A DNA stretch of 64,000 nt, from assembly GCA_934254925.1 (NCBI GenBank), contig CAKQMD010000005.1, positions 21,904 through 85,903 on the forward strand, read 5' to 3'. Every line of letters starts with the position of its first letter. Positions within the stretch are counted from its first letter, which is position 1. The notes under the pieces are model-generated. The model was not told where the DNA came from, made no database searches, and saw only the letters and a list, made by a program, of their open reading frames with translations. This document shows, piece by piece, positions 27,413 to 36,135 of the stretch. The position numbers were made by a program, and so were the translations under genes. This DNA comes from an uncultured Alphaproteobacteria bacterium. Lineage in GTDB: Bacteria > Pseudomonadota > Alphaproteobacteria > RF32 > CAG-239.

Positions 27413-28078
27413 CTATTTTATAGCACCTAAATTGCGTTTAAGATACTTTTCTTGGTATTTATTGATGGTCTCTTGAGAAATACCCTTATGACGTAGTTTA
27501 TCCAATAAAGAAGGAGGGCAGATTTTTTGTTCCACACAAGCAACTGTGGCAAAGACGATTCTGTTATCATCATAATAATCGGCAAAGTCAGCACCGTGTT
27601 TTGAAAGCAATGCAGCCATTTCCGGTTGATAGGGAAGTAAAGCTCCTTCTAAAACGGATAATTTCTTCCCATGTATGATAAAATAGGCATTGACGTCTAA
27701 ACCTTTGCTTAGAAGTAGCTTTACGATTTCAATCTGTCCAAAACGCGCTGCCGAATGCAGGGTATTGTCAAAACTGTTTTCTGTATTAAAGCGTAATCCT
27801 CTGTTAAGAAGAATTTTTACCATATCAACATTACCATTCCCTGCAGTTTCAAACAGATACAGAAGAAAAATGTCTTTATGATTAAGCAATTTCATATTGG
27901 GATCATAACCCTCTTCATCAATAAGCCTGATAACCTCGGCTTGATTATTATCAACCATAGCTCTAAAAAGCTTGTCAGGTTTATAAAAATAAAGGTACCC
28001 CCATACCATCGCCGCAATCAGAAGGGCACCGATAATACCAGCGATCCAAGCCAAGATTTTTTTAGTTCTTTTTTTCAT
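27413..28078 (-). CDS. Membrane-anchored ankyrin-repeat protein 1
   Basis: The 221-residue protein starts with basic residues (KKRTKK) and a single TM (ILAWIAGIIGALLIAAMVWG, about 7-27). The positive-inside rule predicts a periplasmic C-terminal domain. That domain has ankyrin-type units (DNNQAEVIRLIDEEGYDPNMK, then GNVDMVKILLNRGLRFN, then GQIEIVKLLLSKGLDVNAY). Its end (PPSLLDKLRHKGISQETIN) is shared with the third ankyrin gene. Start at 28078 is chosen because GGTGA precedes it; a GTG three codons upstream is possible. A periplasmic immunity-like role toward the next gene is inference. Confidence 0.8.
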   Translation of the reverse strand: MKKRTKKILAWIAGIIGALLIAAMVWGYLYFYKPDKLFRAMVDNNQAEVIRLIDEEGYDPNMKLLNHKDIFLLYLFETAGNGNVDMVKILLNRGLRFNTENSFDNTLHSAARFGQIEIVKLLLSKGLDVNAYFIIHGKKLSVLEGALLPYQPEMAALLSKHGADFADYYDDNRIVFATVACVEQKICPPSLLDKLRHKGISQETINKYQEKYLKRNLGAIK

Positions 28079-28145
28079 GATTTTCACCGTTTCTATTTAT
28101 GATAAATATATATTATCATATTCGCCAATAGATAGCAACAAAAAA

Positions 28146-28218
28146 CTGTATCTAAAATTTTAGATACAGTTATCCCAAGTGATAGTTTCACTATAATAAA
28201 ATTTTTGGTTTTGTCAAA
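28146..28218 (-). promoter_or_regulatory. Promoter with start-site box and early terminator (leader copy 1)
   Basis: On the reverse strand, TTGACA (28213-28218) - N16 - TATAGT (28191-28196). ATCACTTGGGAT (28173-28184) begins 7 nt past the -10. A loop-less 26-nt palindrome with arms ACTGTATCTAAAA (28146-28171) follows and ends in a T run. Transcripts would stop after about 45 nt unless the hairpin is bypassed. The ankyrin start lies 68 bp further on. It could also serve as terminator for the upstream gene at 28271. Confidence 0.75.
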
Positions 28219-28270
28219 TTGTTTTTTCACTTATCTATTGATAACTTTTATATAATATATTATATATTTT

Positions 28271-28999
28271 TTAAGCGATAGATTTAAGCTTGTCTTGCAA
28301 AGACTTAAGACCATATTGCGCCAAAACCTGTTTGGTGCGGGAAGTGGTTTGGGGCCCAAGTTCGTCGTCTTCGGTCAGACGAGGAAAGTCATCTTCATAG
28401 CTGTTAAGAGACTTCTGCAATTTTTTCACCGGCTCGGAAGGATATTTCGCCAAAGTCTGAGCAATCTGCCGATACCCTTCGGGAATGGACACTCCGTCTT
28501 TGCTGAGCAGAGGACGAGTTTCCAAAGGCGGCGTAAAACGCTGTCCAGCCTCAATGATTCTTCCTGCAGCATCTTGCTTGGCCTCGTCGGTTCCATAGAC
28601 GGCATCATACCAATTGCTGACGCGTTTTTTGAACCAGTCACGACGCTGAGGGTCTTTTTCCGAATACATGGCGTATTTGTTGAGCGATTGAATGGCACTT
28701 TCCGGCACTTCCCTTGGATCCTGATATGCCGGATCTTCCTCCGGAGTGTCGTTATCAATGAAAAAAACTTTATATTTTTCCATTGGATCAATCTTAGATT
28801 TTTTTAAATCATTATATTCTTTTATAAGTTCAAAGGATGATTTTTTATTTCTGATTTCTGAATTATATGTACTTCTATAGGCGTACATTATTTCAGAATC
28901 AGGAAGTATATCTTTTCCTTTAGAAATAGCATCGTAAGCTTTTTCATCACCTATTAAAATTCCCATAAGTTTTTTTAATACAGTATTTTCCACGTTCAT
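28271..28999 (-). CDS. Array effector-like protein 2: variable N-terminus, conserved C-terminal module
   Basis: The 242-residue paralog of the protein at 26636-27319. Residues 1 to about 82 (MNVENTVLKKLMGILIGDE ...) are unrelated to the paralog's N-terminus and are AT-rich at the DNA level. From NDTPEEDPAY on it matches with one visible amino-acid change (DDEL versus DDDL). The sharp switch from unrelated to nearly identical DNA marks a recombination join. No signal peptide or TM. Ribosome site AAGGAG. It is preceded by a terminator hairpin (29023-29049) after the ankyrin gene 2. Confidence 0.7.
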   Translation of the reverse strand: MNVENTVLKKLMGILIGDEKAYDAISKGKDILPDSEIMYAYRSTYNSEIRNKKSSFELIKEYNDLKKSKIDPMEKYKVFFIDNDTPEEDPAYQDPREVPESAIQSLNKYAMYSEKDPQRRDWFKKRVSNWYDAVYGTDEAKQDAAGRIIEAGQRFTPPLETRPLLSKDGVSIPEGYRQIAQTLAKYPSEPVKKLQKSLNSYEDDFPRLTEDDELGPQTTSRTKQVLAQYGLKSLQDKLKSIA

Positions 29000-29022
29000 A
29001 TTAATTTCTCCTTAATGTTAAT

Positions 29023-29105
29023 AAAAAAATCCCTGAAATATTTCAGGGACAATAAAAGCTCAAACAGATGAGCAATTTTTGATGAGATTTAAAATTAATC
29101 TCATC
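29023..29105 (-). terminator. Three hairpins ending in an intrinsic terminator upstream of array protein 2
   Basis: In transcription order: GATGAGATT/AATCTCATC (29081-29105), GCTCA/TGAGC (29058-29073), then the palindrome TCCCTGAAAT/ATTTCAGGGA (29030-29049) followed by seven T. Only the ribosome site separates it from the start at 28999. Compared with 27357-27376 a C-G pair is replaced by T-A, so pairing is preserved. Confidence 0.88.
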
Positions 29106-29112
29106 AAAACTA

Positions 29113-29730
29113 TTAATTAGATGATGGTGCCTCATCGGGTAAAATATTTAGTAACAGAGGTGAACAAAGCTTCTTCTGAACGCACAACAAAGCCCGATAA
29201 TAAGCTTTTTCCAACATTTTCTCTTCCTTTGAGGGATTATATTTTAGCAAAATATCAACGGCTTGATAATTTTCGACAAGTAAAGCAAATTCTATAGGTG
29301 AAATTTCGTCGCCATTGAATGAAAGTGTAATATTAGGAGAAATGCCGTGTTGAAGCATATATTCAAGCATCATATGGTTTCTAAAAAGAATAGCTCTATT
29401 CAAATTATTATTTTTGTCTCTGGGGTAATTATTTAAATTAACTCCTTTTTGTCTTAAAATTTCAATCATATCTAAGTTTATAGGAATATCAGGAGAAGGA
29501 AGAACAGCATATAAAGTGAAAATGTCAACTATTCCCAAAAACTTCATATTAGGATCATAGCCTTCTTCGTCAATAAGCCTGATAACCTCAGCTTGATCAT
29601 TGTTAATCATTGCCTCTAAAAGTCTATTGGGTTTATAAACATAAAAATATCCCCAAATTACCGCGGCAATCAAAAGGGCACCGATAATTCCACCAATCCA
29701 AGCCAAGATTTTTTTAGTTCTTTTTTTCAT
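29113..29730 (-). CDS. Membrane-anchored ankyrin-repeat protein 2
   Basis: The 205-residue protein has the same basic N-terminus and TM as its two paralogs (KKILAWIGGIIGALLIAAVIWG). The first ankyrin unit (NNDQAEVIRLIDEEGYDPNMK) is also shared. The following units are divergent (DMIEILRQKGVNLNNYPRDK, NHMMLEYMLQHGISPN, NYQAVDILLKYNPSKEE). The C-terminal motif shared by copies 1 and 3 is missing and replaced by a different cysteine-containing end. Predicted topology: N-in, ankyrin domain in the periplasm. It pairs with array protein 2 downstream. Confidence 0.78.
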   Translation of the reverse strand: MKKRTKKILAWIGGIIGALLIAAVIWGYFYVYKPNRLLEAMINNDQAEVIRLIDEEGYDPNMKFLGIVDIFTLYAVLPSPDIPINLDMIEILRQKGVNLNNYPRDKNNNLNRAILFRNHMMLEYMLQHGISPNITLSFNGDEISPIEFALLVENYQAVDILLKYNPSKEEKMLEKAYYRALLCVQKKLCSPLLLNILPDEAPSSN

Positions 29731-29796
29731 GATTTTCACCGTTTCTATTTATGATAAATATATATTATCATATTCGCCAATAGATAGCAACAAAAA

Positions 29797-29869
29797 ACTG
29801 TATCTAAAATTTTAGATACAGTTATCCCAAGTGATAATTTCACTATAATAAAATTTTTAGTTTTGTCAA
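29797..29869 (-). promoter_or_regulatory. Promoter with start-site box and early terminator (leader copy 2)
   Basis: Nearly identical to the copy at 28146-28218. TTGACA (29864-29869) - N16 - TATAGT (29842-29847), box ATCACTTGGGAT (29824-29835), palindrome with arms ACTGTATCTAAAA (29797-29822) and T run. The downstream gene is ankyrin protein 2, 67 bp later. The surrounding roughly 180 bp is duplicated between the two copies. Confidence 0.75.
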
Positions 29870-29948
29870 GTTGTTTTTTTCACTTATCTGTTGATAACTT
29901 TTATATAACATATTATGTAAAATAATAAGTTTTAAGAAACTTATCTGT

Positions 29949-30611
29949 CTATTGATGTTTTACTTGAAGGAGATACTTTTCTTGGTATTCATTGATGGTC
30001 TCTTGAGAAATGCCCTTATGACGCAGTTTATCCAATAAAGAAGGAGGGCAGATTTTTTGTTCCACACAGGTGACGGCCCGAAAAATTATTCTGTCATCGT
30101 TATAGAAGTCGGCAAAATTTGCATCATAGCTTAGGAGCAATGCAGCCATTTTAGGTTGATATGGAAGCAATGCCGATTCCAAAACAGAAACTTTTTTATT
30201 GTTCATAAGACAATAAGTATTGGGATCAAAACCTTTTTCAAGAAGAAATTTCACAATTTCAGGCTGCTTGGCATCAATTGCTCTGATTAACGTATTGCTC
30301 TTAAATGATGTGTCTGAATTTAATTTTAGTCCTCGTTCAAGAAGTATCTCGGCAATTTCAGCAGAGGCGCTTTCTGGTTTGTAGAAAAGATATAAAGTGA
30401 AAACATCAGCATAATGGGCCAATTTCATATTAGGATCATAACCCTCTTCATCAATAAGCCTGATAACCTCGGCTTGATTATTATCAACCATAGCTCCAAA
30501 AAGTTTAACCGGTTTATAAACGTAAAAATACCCCCACACTACCGCGGCAATCAAAAGAGCACCGATAATTCCACCAATCCAAGCCAAGATTTTTTTAGTT
30601 CTGTATGTCAT
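29949..30611 (-). CDS. Membrane-anchored ankyrin-repeat protein 3
   Basis: The 220-residue protein has the shared TM anchor (KKILAWIGGIIGALLIAAVVWG) and first ankyrin unit (DNNQAEVIRLIDEEGYDPNMK). Its own middle units follow (ASAEIAEILLERGLKLN, KQPEIVKFLLEKGFDPNTY). The C-terminus SLLDKLRHKGISQETINEYQ is shared with copy 1. Unlike copies 1 and 2 it has no effector-like gene behind it: the next gene is ankyrin 2. It could be an orphan spare copy. Its upstream region lacks the leader seen at the other two. Confidence 0.78.
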   Translation of the reverse strand: MTYRTKKILAWIGGIIGALLIAAVVWGYFYVYKPVKLFGAMVDNNQAEVIRLIDEEGYDPNMKLAHYADVFTLYLFYKPESASAEIAEILLERGLKLNSDTSFKSNTLIRAIDAKQPEIVKFLLEKGFDPNTYCLMNNKKVSVLESALLPYQPKMAALLLSYDANFADFYNDDRIIFRAVTCVEQKICPPSLLDKLRHKGISQETINEYQEKYLLQVKHQ

Positions 30612-30802
30612 TTTAGTCCCGTCGAGTCAAATTGAATTAGCGTCATCTTATAAACTTAAGGTTAATATCTGATTAAAATTTCTCAATTAAGGCGAAAGGA
30701 GATTTTTCAGGAAGATTTTCGCTTAAAATGATTGTCTTTGAGGAATTTTTGTTTTATGTTCATCAAAACACGAGTTAATTTTTTTTTAAGGTGACTGATC
30801 AC

Positions 30803-32221
30803 ATGAAAGTAAGAACCAGATTTGCGCCGAGCCCGACCGGTTATATGCACATCGGCAACCTGCGCACCGCTTTGTATGAATATTTGATTGCCAAGGCCAA
30901 TGGCGGAGATTTTCTCCTTCGGATAGAAGATACGGATCAAAAACGCTATGTCGAAGGGGCGACGGACATCATTTACGCCACATTGAAGCAGGTTGGCATG
31001 AATTGGGACGAAGGGCCCGACATCGGCGGAAATTACGGTCCGTATGTTCAGTCGCAACGCAAGGAAATTTATGCGCAATATGCTCATAAGCTGGTAGAGC
31101 TCGGCGGTGCGCATTATTGCTTTTGCTCCAAAAACGAGGCGGACGAGCAAAAGGACGAAGAGCAAAACATCAAGTTTAAGGATCCCTGCAAGTTTTTGAG
31201 CTTGGAGGAGGCCAAAGCCCGCATTGCCGAAGGCGAACCTTACGTCATTCGCCAGACGATTCACAAGAGCGGGAAGTCTAAATATCACGATGAAGTGTAC
31301 GGTGATATTGAAATCGATTATGACGAGTTGGATGAAGGTGTATTGCTGAAGTCCGACGGTTTTCCCACATACAATTTTGCCAATGTTGTCGATGATCATC
31401 TGATGGCCGTTACCCATGTCGTCCGCGGCAACGAATATATTTCTTCGACGCCGAAATATAACCTGATTTATGAGGATTTCGGCTGGGAACATCCGCATTA
31501 CGTTCATGTTCCTCAGGTGATGAAAGATGCCCAGCATAAATTGAGCAAAAGAAACGGTGACGCCTCTTTTCAGGATTTGGTGGCCAAGGGGTATCTGCCG
31601 GAAGCCATTTTGAATTATATTGCCTTGTTGGGGTGGAATCCGGGTACGGATCAGGAAATCTTTTCTCTGGAAGAATTAAAGCAGGTCTTTACGACGGAAC
31701 GGCTGAACAAGTCTCCGGCGATTTTTGATCTAACCAAGCTGACATGGATGAACGGTTGCTATATCCGCGCCCTGCCGTTTGAAAAATTCCATGAGCTGGC
31801 TTCTCCTTATTATCCGCAGGGAATTGACGCCGAAGCCCTGAGCCGCGTTTTGCAGCAACGGGTCGAGGTTTTGGGGCAAATCCCCGAATTGGTCGCTTTC
31901 TTAAAACAACTGCCGGCTTATGAGACGGCTTTATACAATAACAAAAAGATGAAAACGGATCCCGAAGTGGCTGCCCGGGCATTGAAAGCGATTCGTCCGG
32001 TTTTGGAAAAGCTGGATGACTGGAACAATGAAACTTTGTTTGCTGAACTCAAGGCCTTGGCTGAAGAGCAAGGCTTGAAAAACGGTCAAGTCCTCTATCC
32101 GCTGCGTATTGCCTTGTCCGGTTTGGAGACGACGCCAGGCGGCGCGACCGAATTGGCCGTCGTTCTCGGCAAGGCGGAAACGTTGCGACGCATCGACCAA
32201 GCCCTTGAAAAATTGGCCTGA
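30803..32221 (+). CDS. gltX: Glutamyl-tRNA synthetase
   Basis: Class I synthetase charging tRNA-Glu (and possibly tRNA-Gln). The 472-residue protein starts MKVRTRFAPSPTGYMHIGNLRT with the HIGH motif as HIGN. The KMSKS-type motif is KLSKRNGD. The region with CFCSKNEADEQ follows the catalytic domain and the C-terminal anticodon-binding part is helical. The ATG at 30803 is favoured over the GTG at 30791 because of AAGG placement and because family proteins begin near MKVRTRF. Confidence 0.96.
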   Translation: MKVRTRFAPSPTGYMHIGNLRTALYEYLIAKANGGDFLLRIEDTDQKRYVEGATDIIYATLKQVGMNWDEGPDIGGNYGPYVQSQRKEIYAQYAHKLVELGGAHYCFCSKNEADEQKDEEQNIKFKDPCKFLSLEEAKARIAEGEPYVIRQTIHKSGKSKYHDEVYGDIEIDYDELDEGVLLKSDGFPTYNFANVVDDHLMAVTHVVRGNEYISSTPKYNLIYEDFGWEHPHYVHVPQVMKDAQHKLSKRNGDASFQDLVAKGYLPEAILNYIALLGWNPGTDQEIFSLEELKQVFTTERLNKSPAIFDLTKLTWMNGCYIRALPFEKFHELASPYYPQGIDAEALSRVLQQRVEVLGQIPELVAFLKQLPAYETALYNNKKMKTDPEVAARALKAIRPVLEKLDDWNNETLFAELKALAEEQGLKNGQVLYPLRIALSGLETTPGGATELAVVLGKAETLRRIDQALEKLA

Positions 32222-32235
32222 AACATTGTTGCTTG

Positions 32236-32269
32236 AACGGTCCGGAATGCGTTTCCGGACCGTTTTTTT
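32236..32269 (+). terminator. Intrinsic terminator of gltX
   Basis: Stem AACGGTCCGGA / TCCGGACCGTT with a 7-nt loop, followed by seven T. Confidence 0.94.
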
Positions 32270-32274
32270 ATGCC

Positions 32275-33570
32275 CTAATGCTTGTTGACAAAGAGCTCTT
32301 TGGCCTTGTCAACCAGAGAAGTGTTTTGCGCCAGATTGGAGAAGGCATGCGTGGGAGAAACCGGCACCGGATCCGTCGGCGTAACGTTGACGTAATGAAG
32401 TTCCGGATGAAAGAAGATATGACGCAGCGCAAAAAGGACAAACGCGCCGGAAGCAACGGAAAAAGACAACAAAAACCACATGGCGCCAAAATGCTGCATC
32501 AAAAAGGAGATCCCTATCGGCCCTGCAATCATGCCGATGCTTTGCAGCAAAATCAACATCCCGCTGGCATGAATGCGCTCGCTGTCGGAGATCAGGTCGT
32601 TGACGTGAGAAACGCTGATCGGATAAAGGATAAACGTTCCGCTGCCGAGAATTGCCGCCGCGGCGATCAATTCCCAACGGCCGTTGTCGATCAGCACATG
32701 GATCCACGGTGCGACGAAAAATAGCAGGCCGCAAGCCCACATTAAGACAAAGCGGCGATCGAATTTGTCGGAAAGACGGCCGACCGGCAATTGTGCCAAC
32801 ATGCCGCCGAAAATGCCGAAAGACATAAAAAGCGCCGTTTGCGAAAGATCCAGGCCGATTTCGTGGGTGTAAATGGCGCCGAGTGTATAGAAAGAACCGA
32901 CAAAAACGCCGCTGACGATGCAGGAGACGACGCCGATCGGTGAAATTTTATAAAGGTAAACCAGTGAGATGTCCTTATGAACGCTGATGTCAGGAGAAGG
33001 GAGAGCCGTCAGAGAAATGGGCACCAGAGCAATGGAATAAAGAATAGAAACCAAAATGTATACGATAACGCCGCTGCCGTCGGGAATGTTGAGCATCAGC
33101 TGTCCCGTTCCGGCGCCGAGATAAGTCGTCAGCATGTAAAGGGACATCAAGACGCCGCGGTTTTTGTTGTTGGAGCGGGTATTCAGCCAGCTTTCCAAGC
33201 ACATCAGGGCCGACCCCAGACAATAGCCTTCGAGTAGGCGCAATACGCCCCAAAAGATCGGATTAAAGGAAAGCGCATGCAGCAACACCAAGGCGGAAAG
33301 AACGGAAAGATACGCGCCAAATGCCCGGATATGTCCGACGCGATTGATGATTTTATAAGAACTGAGGGAGGCGAAAATATAGCCGAGATAATAAGCCGCC
33401 AAAATGATCCCGGAAGCAAAAGTGGAAACACCGTTTTCCGCCAGGCGCAGGGCCAAGGTGGAAGAAAGCAGACCATAGGCGCAACAGGTAAGCAGAGTTC
33501 CAGCAAAGAAGGCCGTTAAAGGGGAAACGACAACTTGCAGAGACTGTATAAATTCTTTAATCTTCCCCAT
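32275..33570 (-). CDS. MFS transporter (YcaD-like)
   Basis: The 431-residue inner-membrane protein has about 12 hydrophobic segments. The MFS loop motif between TM2 and TM3 is degenerate (SSYKIINRVGHIRAFG), and the second-half equivalent GRLSDKFDRRFVLMWA is better conserved. The C-terminal roughly 40 residues are soluble. YcaD-type MFS members share the ALMCLESWLNTRSNNKNRG region, which is visible here. Substrate unknown. It lies 15 bp downstream of argS on the reverse strand. Confidence 0.87.
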   Translation of the reverse strand: MGKIKEFIQSLQVVVSPLTAFFAGTLLTCCAYGLLSSTLALRLAENGVSTFASGIILAAYYLGYIFASLSSYKIINRVGHIRAFGAYLSVLSALVLLHALSFNPIFWGVLRLLEGYCLGSALMCLESWLNTRSNNKNRGVLMSLYMLTTYLGAGTGQLMLNIPDGSGVIVYILVSILYSIALVPISLTALPSPDISVHKDISLVYLYKISPIGVVSCIVSGVFVGSFYTLGAIYTHEIGLDLSQTALFMSFGIFGGMLAQLPVGRLSDKFDRRFVLMWACGLLFFVAPWIHVLIDNGRWELIAAAAILGSGTFILYPISVSHVNDLISDSERIHASGMLILLQSIGMIAGPIGISFLMQHFGAMWFLLSFSVASGAFVLFALRHIFFHPELHYVNVTPTDPVPVSPTHAFSNLAQNTSLVDKAKELFVNKH

Positions 33571-33585
33571 ACTGCCCTCTTGGTA

Positions 33586-35367
33586 TTAAGCGTTTCCGCC
33601 GGCTTTCAACATGACTTCCGGTGCCCTGATGCCCAAAAGGTATAACAGCAAGGTTAAAATATCCCTTACCAGACGGGCCAGCTTCAAACGAGAGGATGCC
33701 AAAGCCGGTGTCGGTGCGTTCATAATGGAAGAAGCGCCGTAAAAACTGCTGAAGGCTTGGGCCAAGGTATAAGCGTATTCCGAAAGGATACTCGGTTCTT
33801 TTTCGCTGTGCGCCCGCCAAACCGTCGGACTCAGTTGCGCGAGCTTTAATGCCAGGTCACGCTCTTCGCGGTTGCTGATGACGATCTCTCCGGCCTCGAT
33901 TCCCGTTTCGGCGGCCTTGCGCAGAATGGAGTTGATTCTGGCAATGGCATATTGAATATAAGGACCGGTTTTGCCGTCAAACTTGGCAAAATCTTCCAGA
34001 TCAAAAACATAGCCGGCGCCGATGGTGTTTTTAAGGTCCTGAAATTTGATTGCGGCTACCGCAACGTCGCTGATCAACTTTTCCAGTTCGGCCGCTCCGT
34101 AACCGGGAACTTCGCCGGGTTTGGGCATGGATTCGGCCACTTTGTCCTTGGAAAGACGAATCATGTTAGACAGGGTCATAACGCCGCCGTCCCGGGTTTT
34201 AAAGGGTTTCCCGTCTGCACCGTTAACCGTGCCGAAGCCGATATGCTTCAGCGTGACGCCGGGAGCGATTCCGAGTTTTTCCGCACCGGCGAAAACCTGC
34301 TCAAAATGGAGAGACTGCCGCTTGTCCACCACATAAATGATTTCGTCGGCCTTCAACTCGTCCACCCGCATCTTGATGGTGGCGATGTCCGTGGTGTGAT
34401 AGGTGAAACCACCGTCCGATTTTTCCAAAATAACCGGAGGCATCGGTTTGTTGCCTTCTTCCAAACGGATGATGTTAGCGCCTTCGTCATGTTCCAAAAG
34501 CTTCTTGTCTTTGGCCAATGCGACGATTTTCTTGCAGGTTTCGTGAGCGTCGCTTTCTCCCAGCCACAGGTCGAAATGTACGTCAAGTTCGTTATAGTTG
34601 GCCTTGACCGCAGCAACGGAAACGTCGCGCAGATGCTTCCACAAGGCCCGGTAACCGGGATGCCCGTCCTGCAGCCGTGCAGTGATGATTCTGGCTCTTT
34701 CTCTGGCAGTTTCGTCTTCTTTGCAGCGGGCGTTAGCCTGCTTGTAGATGGCACTGACCTCTTCTACTGTATAAGGCGGATTTTCGGGATAACCTTTGCG
34801 TGCTTCTTCGTCAAAATAAGGCAACTGCGGCGCCATGCGTTCAATCTCGGCGATAATCATGCCCATCGGCGTGCCCCAATCGCCAAAATGGACGTCGGAA
34901 ATGACCTTGTTGCCGACAAAGCGTTCAATTCTCTGGATAGATTCGCCGATGGCACCCGAACGCAGGTGTCCCACGTGCATTTCTTTGGCGACGTTAGGGC
35001 CGCCGAAATCCAAGACCACCGTATGGGGCTGGGCGACTTTGGCAATGCCGAAGTCTTTTCCTTCAGCCATTTTGTCCGTCGCCCGGGCGATAAACTCGTC
35101 TTTCAAGCTGACGTTAATAAACCCCGGACCGTCGATGGAGATTTTGGCAAAGTCGGGGTCTTTTTCCAATTCGACGACAATTTGCGCGGCGATGTCGCGC
35201 GGATTTTTCTTCAGGCTTTTGGCCAAAGCCAAGGCGCCGTTGCACTGAAAATCGCTCAAATCCGGACGGTCGGAAACTTTCACGCTTGCTTTTTGCGCGT
35301 CAAGGCCTATCTTATTAAAGATATTAACAAATTTCCGGTTTATTAAGTTTTCTATTGATAAATCCAT
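33586..35367 (-). CDS. argS: Arginyl-tRNA synthetase
   Basis: Class I synthetase. The 593-residue protein has the HIGH motif as HVGHLRSGAIGESI after GGPNVAKEMHVGHLRS. The family-specific N-terminal additive domain is about residues 1-110, and the C-terminal DALR anticodon-binding domain starts near YIQYAIARINSILRKA. As in many ArgRS, a clear KMSKS is lacking; the equivalent region reads TLSNMIRLSKDKV. It is convergent with gltX across the MFS gene. Confidence 0.96.
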   Translation of the reverse strand: MDLSIENLINRKFVNIFNKIGLDAQKASVKVSDRPDLSDFQCNGALALAKSLKKNPRDIAAQIVVELEKDPDFAKISIDGPGFINVSLKDEFIARATDKMAEGKDFGIAKVAQPHTVVLDFGGPNVAKEMHVGHLRSGAIGESIQRIERFVGNKVISDVHFGDWGTPMGMIIAEIERMAPQLPYFDEEARKGYPENPPYTVEEVSAIYKQANARCKEDETARERARIITARLQDGHPGYRALWKHLRDVSVAAVKANYNELDVHFDLWLGESDAHETCKKIVALAKDKKLLEHDEGANIIRLEEGNKPMPPVILEKSDGGFTYHTTDIATIKMRVDELKADEIIYVVDKRQSLHFEQVFAGAEKLGIAPGVTLKHIGFGTVNGADGKPFKTRDGGVMTLSNMIRLSKDKVAESMPKPGEVPGYGAAELEKLISDVAVAAIKFQDLKNTIGAGYVFDLEDFAKFDGKTGPYIQYAIARINSILRKAAETGIEAGEIVISNREERDLALKLAQLSPTVWRAHSEKEPSILSEYAYTLAQAFSSFYGASSIMNAPTPALASSRLKLARLVRDILTLLLYLLGIRAPEVMLKAGGNA

Positions 35368-35427
35368 GTTAATCCGTCCTAATGTAATTAATGCAAATTG
35401 AACACACTTTATAAAAAAAATATTGAA

Positions 35428-36135
35428 ATGACAACCAAAAATTCATCGCTTGAAGCCTTTTCGGAGGTCAAATACTGGATCTTTGACATTGATGACACGC
35501 TCTATCCAAAATCTTCGGGATTAGACAGGTTAATCCAGCAGTCTATCAGCGATTATATCGCCGATTTTATGCATATTGACGGAGAAAAGGCGCGTAAACT
35601 CTGTGTCGAATATTATGAGAAATATGGCTCGACCATCCGCGGCCTGATGGAAAATACAAACATCAAACCGCGCAAATTTGTCCGCGAGGTTCATCAAAAC
35701 CTGGACTTGAGCGTCATCAAACCCAATCCGCGTCTGGCCGCCGCCTTGGAAAAGCTTCCCGGCAAGCATTTTGTTTTTACCAACGGCAGCTACTGCCATG
35801 GGCTGCGCATCAGCAAAAGGCTGGGGATTGAAAAATATATCGACGGTTTTTTCGGCGCCCAAAGCACCAATTTTATTCCCAAGCCCAATCCGGAAGCCTT
35901 TATGGAATTCTTCACCCGTTATAACCTGCGTCCTGAAGACGGCATCATGGTGGATGACGGACTGAAAAATCTCAAGACCATTCACGACATGGGCGCCGCA
36001 ACCCTCTGGGTGGCCGAAAGCCGACAGGCTCTGGCGGAACATCAGCCTTTGCCCGATTATGTGGATTTTGCCACGGCGGACATCACTCGCTGGTTGGAAA
36101 AACTGGTAGGGATAACGTCTCCATCTGAGGATTGA
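35428..36135 (+). CDS. HAD-superfamily pyrimidine 5'-nucleotidase-like phosphatase
   Basis: The 235-residue protein has the HAD nucleophile motif FDIDDTLYPKSSGL near residue 24. Motif II is FVFTNGSYCHGLRI, and the late motif is MVDDGLKNLKTIHDMGA. The pattern matches the bacterial relatives of yeast SDT1 pyrimidine 5'-nucleotidase. I use the ATG at 35428; an upstream TTG (35398) is in frame but no ribosome site supports either. Its 3' end overlaps the convergent lipoprotein gene by 53 bp. Confidence 0.85.
   Translation: MTTKNSSLEAFSEVKYWIFDIDDTLYPKSSGLDRLIQQSISDYIADFMHIDGEKARKLCVEYYEKYGSTIRGLMENTNIKPRKFVREVHQNLDLSVIKPNPRLAAALEKLPGKHFVFTNGSYCHGLRISKRLGIEKYIDGFFGAQSTNFIPKPNPEAFMEFFTRYNLRPEDGIMVDDGLKNLKTIHDMGAATLWVAESRQALAEHQPLPDYVDFATADITRWLEKLVGITSPSED

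Noticed and set aside
26636..30611. Array as part of a prophage
   Set aside because: No capsid, tail, portal, terminase or integrase genes are adjacent; both flanks are housekeeping genes.
33952..35346. Long open frame antisense to argS (464 codons)
   Set aside because: Entirely inside the well-supported arginyl-tRNA synthetase gene; composition is typical of antisense shadow frames.
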